64,000 nt of DNA from Ornithodoros turicata (Eukaryota; Arthropoda; Arachnida; Ixodida; Argasidae), in contig NC_088201.1 of NCBI RefSeq assembly GCF_037126465.1, forward strand, positions 198,036,403 through 198,100,402, read 5' to 3'. The position numbers were made by a program, and so were the translations under genes. The notes beneath the pieces are model-generated. The model was not told the DNA's origin. It saw nothing but the letters and a program-made list of their open reading frames with translations, and ran no database searches. The number at the start of each line of letters is the position of its first letter. The stretch's first letter is position 1. Below, piece by piece: positions 55,867-64,000 of the stretch.

Positions 55867-57039
55867 CATCTAGCTCACTTTCATTGGAGGCGACACCGTC
55901 CTCCCGATCTGGTTTCCTATATTCAATGACGTCAATTCGACATTACATGATGAACTACTTGCAATGGGAACGAGACAGAGAGAAGGACCTCTCCTGAAGG
56001 TTATCTCCCTACCTCGCCCTCCTTTCTTACAGTGTCCAGAAAATATTAACGCTAAACTAGCTACACTAGAGACAATATAATAATATTGTGAGAGCAAGCA
56101 CCATCAGGGTGGCCATTGATGGGCTGGAGAGCTCGCGTACAATTATTGAGGGTACACGCGACTCGGAAGGCTGAGTTCAGGGCCGTGTTAACCCGCTGGG
56201 TCCCGCAGCACTCGTGTACTCCTGCAGCTCCTGCGCATGCCTCAATGATGCGAGTTCTTCCAGTTTCCGGGACACCGGCCTTCCCTCGGCCTTCCTTATT
56301 TTCCTTTCGACATCTTCCCTCTGTTTCTGACCCATATTCACCATAGCCGAAGAAGCCGGAAATTTTCGAAAATGTTTTACTTATATCGACTACAGTCGTG
56401 CCTCGTTAATATGGACAACTGAAATTATGGACGATTTTTCTGAGGATCAAACTTTTTCAATGCATTTTCGTCACAGTAATGTGGAAACTCGCTTTTCGGA
56501 CAATGGACAGTCCAGTAGGATACAAGTACAAGTCATATGTAATGCATGCATTTTCGTCTCATTATGTACGGTAAGTAAGCTCTTCAAACAACATTTCGCC
56601 ATTTATCGGTTATTAAATAAGCTCTCTCCTGAAACCTTCCAGAGGCAGGGCAACCGAGTAGCTCAGTTCGCTTTCTTGATCATGTTTGAATTTCTTTTCT
56701 ATTTTTTCTTTTTTTTGATTCCGCCATTTTCGTTCTTCCCTGACGAATTATTCACAACGCCGATGTCATCCAATTTCCACAACTTCCGCAGTGAGTTGAC
56801 CATGTCGTCGTTAGAGGTGCACTCGGCTCTGAGTACGCAGGTCACAGCATTCAAGGTTGCACATTCAGTACCAGATGTTGAGGTGGGACTTTGAAATGTC
56901 TATCCCATTTTGTTTTAACTGCGATAAGGCATTCGTTATGACTGCAACGCAAATTTTTTCCGTTACTATTTCTACAGCTGATCTGCCTCCTGAAGCAGAT
57001 TAATTCCTTGCATGTCCTGAACGTTGGGGAACAATAAGT
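55867..57039. other. No gene; possible pogo-type end
   Basis: TACAGTCGTGCCTCGTTAAT at about 56390 resembles a pogo/Tigger terminus next to TA, but I found no matching right end. Otherwise nothing is recognised. Confidence 0.35.
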
Positions 57040-57600
57040 CAACGGCGCCCTCCAGTTTTGATTTTCTGCGCGATGTCAATGTCAGTGGGCGCCCAGAGTA
57101 CATTCCTGCATATATTAGGAACAACATCTGCTTCAAAGGGCTATTCTGACGGTGAAAACTGGCTTTGTATGTGGCATTTCACTACGTCACATCGCTTGGG
57201 ATTCAAACTCGACATGCATCCAAAAGTGTTGAGCGTGAGGACTATGTTGTCGCTCCCTTGAAGACTTCACTGTTCGGTCAAGTGTTTCCTTATGAAAGTC
57301 TCTTGACTACCTTCGTCGATTATTTCACGAACGTAGATGCACTTGCTGTTGGCTGTTACCCAGCACCTAAAAGCAAGTAGGGGTACCTGAGAACTGTTCC
57401 TGTTTAGTCCGTCCGGGACCAACACGCTTGTGGCCTTGCTTGTTTCCGTGCTGACCATGCGCTTGCTCTCGGGCCTCCACGATGGGTCACGCACTGCCAA
57501 TGCGTGCCAACCTCTACAACGGGAACACTGTAATTTTCCTCTTGGGCCCCTGGCGTTGTGGCCTTTTTGTGCACAACGACAACATGGCTTTCCACCGATT
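57040..57600 (-). pseudogene. BEL/Pao gag-protease fragment
   Basis: The minus strand reads a zinc-knuckle pair GKPCCRCAQKGHNARGP and LQCSRCRGWHALAVRDPSWR. After a variable stretch it reads LAFRCWVTANSKCIYVREII and DEGSQETFIRKHL, the BEL/Pao aspartic protease block (usually DGGSQ). Further down are KRCDVVKCHIQSQFSP and VPNICRNVL fragments. Stops separate them. RT is not present. Confidence 0.8.
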
Positions 57601-57626
57601 ACCTTCTTTTTTCTGTCATCTAATAC

Positions 57627-58193
57627 CGTAATTTCACGCGTATAAGCCGCACCGCAGATAAGCCACAGGACGGGTTCTTAGGAACATTTTGAAAATTTTC
57701 TGGCCGCACTCGCAGATAAGCCGCTGGCAATACGCGGCGACTGATTTGCGTGACAAAGGAGACCATAGAGGAGGCCATAAACCCTGTGGTCCATACACCG
57801 GGGTCAGCATATTGTGCAACAAAGGAGGTCAGGTCTATAGAGTTCTAGCAATTTCGGATTGTGCCCTTCTTGGGTGTTTTTCATGGATTCATGGGTCAGT
57901 GGTCTTCCAGAAGACGTGAATCACTGTCACCACTTTCGTTAAAGCTGCTTGGGGGAATGCACCAGGAAGATCAATCTACTCGAATGTTGACCCGCCCCTA
58001 TTACACGCTGCTCGTGCACCGGCAGGTCAGTACTGTTCCAGAAACACTGTCAGCCCTTTCGTTAAAACTGGCGTATGGGGAAAATACAAGGAAAAAAATA
58101 GTAATCAGATAAGCCGCACCGGTGGATAAGCCGCGGAGCGCCCGTAAGAAAAAAAATCACGCATAAGCCGCGCCTAATACGCGTGAAATTACG
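57627..58193. mobile_element. MITE with ATAAGCCGC subterminal repeats, 567 bp
   Basis: TIR CGTAATTTCACGCGTATAAG on the left and its near complement on the right (CTAATACGCGTGAAATTACG). ATAAGCCGC or a close variant recurs near 57642, 57655, 57716, 58109, 58125 and 58163. No coding capacity. Confidence 0.8.
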
Positions 58194-58412
58194 CGTGAAA
58201 TTATTGCCCTGCGACAGTTATTGACGGAGAAATTATGTGCCCTACCCAGTTTGCAGTCGAGTGAGAAATGCTGCCACAAATGCAATAGACGGTTGGAATA
58301 GGAAGACGATCCAAGCTGCTCACATTTCTTTGTTTTCCACGGTGCTTGCCCTGTCTGCTAGCACTCCGGTCGGTGAGTCGACTATTCTCGCGGTTCTCAA
58401 CTTCGACTTGAA
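58194..58412. other. No gene recognised
   Basis: Short spacer between the MITE and the non-LTR tail; nothing seen. Confidence 0.4.
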
Positions 58413-58524
58413 GGACTTTTTTTATTTATTTATTTCATGTACCCTACAATTCCACATGAGTGGCACTACGTAGTGGAGAGGAGAACATACAAATGAACAT
58501 CTTTTCAAGGTATAAGATTACAAC

Positions 58525-59640
58525 CAGGGTGTCGAACCGAACCCGAACCCGAACCGAAAACCGTACCCGAACCGTTATTTTTGCTGGAACCGAACCCGAA
58601 CCCGAACCGAAATTTTCATGACACTGTTGAACCCGAACCGGAGCAGAACCGTAAAAAAAATAGCGGTAACCGGTTCGCAACAAAACGGTTCGGACACATT
58701 GGTATCATCATCACGCGCCTATATCATGGATTTCAGAAATTTTTACCTAGCAGTGAGACGACGACGTATAGTAAGTATACTTTCAGCGTCTTTTTAACGT
58801 GATGAAGCGCAGTTGTCCTTGTGAGCGCCGCGGCATCTACGCTTCAGAGACGAGGTGCCACGCGGACGAATGAAACAGGAATAGAATAGGCCAGTTATGT
58901 AGCTCTACAGGACGAATATGCGATCAAATAAGCGCCCAAGATTTCTCTTTACACGTGAGCAGTACAAATTAAACAAGTCACAAACATGAGAAGTGGAAAA
59001 GGAGCGTACGCAGAACGGTGCCTGTTTGATTGGTCGTGGCTTGAAAAGTAAATGTGGTTCTGCTTATTGGTAGTGCAGTTGTGTCGTGACATATTGCCTT
59101 TGTGTTGTGGATTAACTAGTACACTGCTGTGAGCTTGGACAGAGTAAGGCTGGCAGGCTTATTTTCGACATGCTTCAGTACGGTTTCAGATGGATTCACG
59201 TTGCGAAGGCAGTGTGCTGGCTAGTACTGTCGTCTATGTTAGGCTGTCCATCTTATTGGGCTTCCTTTAAGTGTATCTTGCTGGCACTGTGCGTGTGAAA
59301 AGAGATTTTGGGAACAGAAAGTAGCAGGACTACACCGCTTCAACAGCGTGGACTCTATTTGCAATAAATGTTCATCCATTCCTCATTTCTCTCGCTAAAG
59401 GGCTACCTCACCGCTAGAGACGTCAATGCAGACAACAGCAGTAAGCTATTAGCCACGCATTTCCTGATAAAAGCAGTTTTATGGAACATATAACACGGAA
59501 GCGTTGAACCGGTTCGGGGCTACGAACCGGTTTGCGAACCGGTTCGATTTTTGGCGTGGCCGAACCGGAACCGAACCGGAACGAAATCAAAACAACGCGA
59601 ACCCGAACCGAACCCGTATTTTTTGCGGTTCGACACCCTG
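58525..59640. mobile_element. Nonautonomous hAT, 1,116 bp, perfect 8-bp duplication
   Basis: TIRs CAGGGTGTCGAACCG and CGGTTCGACACCCTG, flanked by ATTACAAC (58517-58524 and 59641-59648). Both subterminal zones are packed with GAACCCGAACCG and AACCGGTTCG words. No transposase frame is recognised. Confidence 0.95.
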
Positions 59641-59754
59641 ATTACAACAGCATTTAACGCAACAGAAATTCTTGCACTCTTTTCAAGAAGATGTCATTGG
59701 AGGCCGAATGAATTAAGTCACGAGGGAGGCTGTTTCTCTCGGGGATAGTTTTAA

Positions 59755-60604
59755 CAAAAAAAATTGTTCTGAAAAATTGTTGATCTAAAACGGTAAAGCT
59801 CAATCTTGTATTCGTGATCTAGGTGTTTAGAAATAAAACTAGGAGGAAACAAGTAGTTACCAGAAGGAATACCAGAAAGATCGAAATAAATATCACGGAG
59901 AAATTTCAACCGAGCTTGCGTTCTCCGAGACTCCATAGACACCCATCCCAGCATGGATTTTAAATGCACAGATCGAAAGTAAGATGAATATGAATTTGTC
60001 ACAAACGTTGCTGTTTGACTTTGAATTTTTTCAACTTTTTGTTTACAACCATTCTCGTGCGGATCCCAAACCGTGCTAGAGTATTCCAAAATAGGTCGAG
60101 CATACGATTTATAGACTATCTCCTTAATGTCCCTGGGAGCCCCTTTAAAATTTCTTCTAAAAACCAAGTGTGCTGCTAGCTTTTTAAATGATCATGTCAA
60201 TGTATTTTTTTCCATTTAAGACTTCTGTGACTTTTGACACCTAGATATTTATATTCGTCAACCATTTCGAGAATAGAATTACACAGTGTATAGTTTAAAA
60301 CTTTGATGCTACTAGAAAACGACATAGCCTTACATTTGCCCGCATTCAGTTTCATACCCCAGTCTTTGTACTATAATTCTACTTTACTTAAATCCCGTTG
60401 AAAAATATTAGCATCATAAACCCTGTCTATGGACCGATAAATTACACAGTCATCTGCAAATAACGTGATGGAAGAACCAGCAACTCCGACAAGATCGTTT
60501 ATAAAAGTTAAAAAACGATCGTTATCGATAAGACCTGTAAGACCTGTTTTATGTACTTCCGCAAAAGCTTTGACTTGCCCCCAAATTTGACTTAACTCTT
60601 TCAA
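59755..60604 (-). pseudogene. RT fragments of the CR1/L2-like element
   Basis: 60600-60371: FINDLVGVAGSSITLFADDC then VIYRSI, with the FADD catalytic box intact. 60170-59755: FKGAPRDIKEIVYKSYARPI, LEYSSTVWDPHENG, RSVHLKSMLGWVSMESRRTQ, ending FFC stop. The thumb start between them is diverged and includes stops. Confidence 0.85.
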
Positions 60605-60829
60605 AATATGTCCGCTTCTCTATACGAATCGCGTTACGAATGCATTTAGATAACGCTTTTATCTTCTCATAGTTCGAAGCACTGCCGTTCTTTTTGAACG
60701 CGGAGAAGGCCACCGATTTCCGCCTGTCAACGTTTGTATATTCCTCGTAAAATAGGGTTTATCGCATTTGCGTTTGTGCTTAATTTTCCGTGTCGGTACA
60801 TATTTTTGAACAAGGCTGGTCAGCATATC

Positions 60830-61870
60830 TCAAAAATGCTTCCACAGAAAGTCAACACATTGGGATTTGCTTAATGTTTCTAAATCAGGGTAATTAGCTT
60901 CCAGGTTCCTAGAAATAGCCTTAAAATCAGCCCTGCTATACAAGACAAAAAATTTTCTCTGATGCTGATTTGGTACTACCTTAGAGTGAGTCCTAACACT
61001 AGCAGTCACACATTCGTGATCCGAGAGGCCCGGGAAGACAGAAACATCACTAATAATTTCCTCACAGTTACACAGTAGTAAATATAAAACGTTGGAGCCG
61101 CGTGTCCGAATATGAACAAATTGGTGCAAAGAATGCATATATAGCATCTCATCAAAAACTCGGTAAGCAGGTGAATTATTCAATCTCTCATATCCTATAG
61201 TACACCGCTTGAAATCTGGCAAGTTAAAATCACCGAACGTTAACACAATATGACCGGAGATAAAAGATACTTGGTCACACAAATTTCTCAAACATTCCTC
61301 GCCTGCGGCCGCTAAAAAGAACACAGTGCAATGGATTACCCTTTCGACAAGAGACGACACCATACAGACTCACAGTTGTCAAAATTACTCTGAATTTCCT
61401 CAGCGTGCACAGAACTTCGTACACAAATAAATACACCACCGCCATGAGCGTTTCTATGCTTTCGAAATGCCGTACAGTTAGGAGGGAACACTTCTGAATC
61501 TCTCACGTAACCATCAAGCCAGGAGTCACATCCCATAATTATATCAGGATTAAGCGTAGATAAAAGCTTGCAGAAATCATGAACTTTATTTTTTACGCTT
61601 CTGGCATTCAGACACAAAAGCGACAAATCACATGTCTTTCCAGTGACATTCTGAGGAAACTATATTGAGGGTGGTCCGTTATTCGTTCGATTGCTACCAG
61701 TGGCAAACCGCGGCCCACCACCTCGGTCGAGGTCGTTTTGCCTGTATCCACATTACAGCTTTGTGTGACACCAGAAGAAAATGAAGTATGAGTTGTAACT
61801 GGTCGCCTACATACATTTAAACTGTCCCACTCAAATGTCACTCCGTTGACAATCATCTTGTTATATACCT
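60830..61870 (-). pseudogene. AP endonuclease and ORF1 end of the CR1/L2-like element
   Basis: Endonuclease part 1 (61626-61340): LLCLNARSVKNKVHDFCKLL, NPDIIMGCDSWL, NAHGGGVFICVRSS. Part 2 after a frameshift: VLTFGDFNLPDFKR and PGLSDHECVTASV (the SDH catalytic block). ORF1 end (61900-61780): a KKIWESAKDERNQ-like block and VNGVTFEWDSLNVC. The enzyme nicks target DNA. Broken by frameshifts and stops. Confidence 0.8.
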
Positions 61871-62120
61871 AACGTACAGAGCTGCCTTGATTCCGTTCAT
61901 CCTTTGCAGACTCCCATATTTTTTTCCGGATATCTCTTGTTCTATCGCAGAAATCCTCAGATACAGAAAATACAGTGCCCCTCAATTTTGCCCCTCAATG
62001 GCTTTGAATGAGTGTGCCTAGAGGACTGTTGCATTGGTAAGCCGATAACAGTGGCACGAAACACAAAACCTGCAAAACAGGAAGAGGGTTAGCCATGCCA
62101 ACTCGATGATTGCCGTGCTT

Positions 62121-64000
62121 CCCTCTAAAGAAATCTGCAGGATGACGGTCGTTTAAGGGCCATAGTGATAGGCAGCCCCTGACGGAACTTCAGTACGCGC
62201 TGTTGGTAGAAAACTGCTATTATCGAATGGGATACAGCCGCTGAGGTTGGCTTAACATTCGTGACAATTCCGTCTTCGACTGAGGTCGTGACGCTTCTGA
62301 CACGAGACTGGCTAGTTTGGCAATGGAAGTCTACGACGATGTCAGACGGAAGTAACCACAACAGGGCCTCTGACAACATCGCAGAGTAATACCCTAGTTA
62401 CACTAGCGCTCTCAACCACGGTTGAGTCGACCGCGGTCGAGCTCAACCGTGGTTGAGAGTGTTACACTGCAGCGCCGAACGTGGTTCACTGCACGACCAC
62501 GGTTGAGCTTCGACTGAGCTCCTCAACCACGGTCGGGTCCACTGAAAAGCAAGATGGCGGACTCCACTTCAGCTACTGTAGTGGCGTCGGAAGCAATAAG
62601 TGAGCTGCCGTGCAGCAAAAAACACTTCGTTTGACCAGGTGCTATGACGATGCACTTGATAAACCCTTGTGAAGACAGTGTAGCCGTATCGGGGACCAAA
62701 GAGGACAGAAAAGAAACGCCGCCGATTACGACCGCGTCGAGACAGCTACTGCGGTTTTCGTCGGGAAGCAAGTGCGAGTTAAGATAGAAAACATGACGAC
62801 GGAATATAGGAAACGCAGTTTGTAGTAGTTCAGTTCTTGTTTCTGCTTGCTTGTTGTGTATGTCATAGCTACTTACGCCTATTTTATCCAGCTACCACAA
62901 CATGCTGGTAGATGATTCCGTGCGATCAGTGGCGTTTTCGTGGCATTCTTGCGAGCGCGTATGATGTACATGCTGTTTAGTGTCCTTTTCGATGTTTCAT
63001 ACTATTTGGTACAACTCATGACATGTCATACTTCAATTTCCAGCTTCACCTATGAAACTACACCTATGAAAACTACAGCCACACTGCACGGTTTCGCACT
63101 GCTACAAAACGACTACTTCAGAAACAGTGATGTCATGATTGGTGAGCACAACCACAGTTGCAATCTGAATCTGTGTGCTGATATGATGTGTGGAACTCTG
63201 CATCTGACTGATCTGCTTCAGGATGATGAGGGGATATGAAAATGGAGTGTTGTAAGTCTTCTTCGCTGGAATATGTGTTCCAGCTAGTATATCACAGCTT
63301 GTTCTGGACTCATGTGAACCAATCATGTGCTTAAAACATGTAATAGTTTGTAAAAGCATCATTAGGCGGTAAAGAATAAAAGAGCAACAATTGTGAAGTC
63401 AATAAATGATAAGCATTAATGGATAATAATAATAATGGATTAATAAATAAGGATAAGCATTTACTAAGCTGGAAATGAGGGCCAGTGCTGGCAAAGCTGC
63501 GTGTAATCATACGCCTATTACTACTAAGCATAGCAAGGCAACTAGTGGGTTGGGATCCATAGTCAGGAGATTCATGCGCAACAAGAAAACACAATAACAG
63601 TAGCTTGTGCGTATTGTATGTAATTTGTTATGCATGATGTTTATCCCTTGTGTATGTGCATGTGATGCACTATAAGCATACTATGTTAGAAGTAGTCCTG
63701 ATAAACTTCGAAAGAAGGACAAAACAAACAAAAGAGTTGCAAGCAACTGCACAGGAAACATCGAGGCATCTTCCTCAGTAATGTGTCGTCTCACTGCATG
63801 CTTCACACATTCTTGTGTATCTTCAAGGTTCCAATTGTACACGAACAGCCAGATGGAAACCATTGCTGCAGCATCCTAGCCTGAAGAACAAACAACTGAG
63901 CAACAAGAGACAAGTTTGGAACCTGCACAGACCTCACAGAGAAATTAGCGCAAAAACCAGACTGCGATGATGCAGGTCCTAGAGCTCTAAAAAGCTGTGG
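62121..64000. other. Mostly unrecognised; palindrome cluster at 62395
   Basis: A minus frame at 62125-62379 is open but not identified. An ATG at 62552 with good context (CAAGATGGCGG) opens 22 codons to a stop. AT-rich low complexity at 63400-63465. Nothing else supported. Confidence 0.45.
62408..62535. repeat. Cluster of CAACCACGGTTGAG palindromes
   Basis: CTCAACCACGGTTGAG (62412), GACCGCGGTCGAGCTCAACC (62430 region), CGTGGTTGAG, GACCACGGTTGAG (62500) and CTCAACCACGGTC (62522) lie within 130 bp. TTACACTAGCGCTC and TTACACTGCAGCGC repeat alongside. Probably a MITE with internal palindromes. Confidence 0.75.

Larger units (their letters stand above)
58416..62120 (-). mobile_element. CR1/L2-like non-LTR element with a nested hAT
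   Basis: Minus-strand element. ORF1 end about 62050-61800, AP endonuclease about 61640-60850, partial RT 60600-60370, RT C-terminus 60170-59755, then a 3' UTR ending in an AAATAAATAAAT tail at 58416-58435. A hAT (58525-59640) is inserted in the 3' UTR. The RT fingers/palm N-terminal part is deleted between about 60830 and 60600. Confidence 0.8.

Noticed and set aside
56390..56410. pogo/Tigger transposon
   Set aside because: One end-like sequence next to TA but no right end or transposase found.

Overview
The window is eukaryotic DNA: GT-AG introns of 57-111 nt, AATAAA signals, microsatellites, and a very high density of class I and class II transposable elements. The element mix (I-type, CR1/L2-like and Penelope-like retroelements, Ty3/Gypsy and BEL/Pao LTR elements, hAT, Tc1/mariner and THAP/P-element families) together with a TRAF-type MATH-domain exon points to an arthropod, most likely a chelicerate and plausibly a tick. 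That assignment is inference; no single-copy marker in the window fixes the species.

Layout. 1-2005 is the decaying edge of a 160/166-bp satellite with a 486-bp higher-order unit. 7.3-13.2 kb is an I-type non-LTR retrotransposon whose 5' part is inverted (twin-priming pattern). Between its RNase H part and its tail lies a nine-exon THAP/P-element transposase copy (8.6-12.1 kb). 14.4-20.4 kb is a broken Gypsy element containing a 249-bp TA-flanked MITE and several local fold-back duplications. 25.2-25.7 kb is the only confident host coding exon (MATH domain, minus strand). 26-30 kb holds non-LTR and Penelope fragments; one reverse transcriptase is split by a 1,227-bp hAT with a perfect 8-bp target duplication. 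30.3-32.8 kb is a minus-strand Gypsy with a 3' LTR. 34.1-34.7 kb may be a small host gene. 36.1-39.4 kb has a palindromic mariner-like MITE and three Penelope GIY-YIG relics, one carrying a hammerhead-like core. 40.4-40.7 kb is a THAP exon that has lost its first cysteine pair. 42.1-43.8 kb is another non-LTR element. 44.6-46.9 kb is a very young miniature Gypsy with near-identical LTRs and an in-frame fusion of protease and the start of RT to integrase. 47.3-47.6 kb is a fold-back element with a tRNA-like gene in each arm. 49.0-52.7 kb is a Gypsy relic, 57.0-57.6 kb a BEL/Pao fragment, and 58.4-62.1 kb a CR1/L2-like element carrying a nested hAT of 1,116 bp.

The coding potential is nearly all transposon-derived and mostly broken. 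The points most worth follow-up are: histone-type 3' stem-loops (one perfect, two near-perfect), two of which follow THAP-encoding sequences; the miniature Gypsy; the tRNA-armed fold-back; hammerhead-like motifs at Penelope ends; and recurrent short perfect inverted duplications of local sequence.
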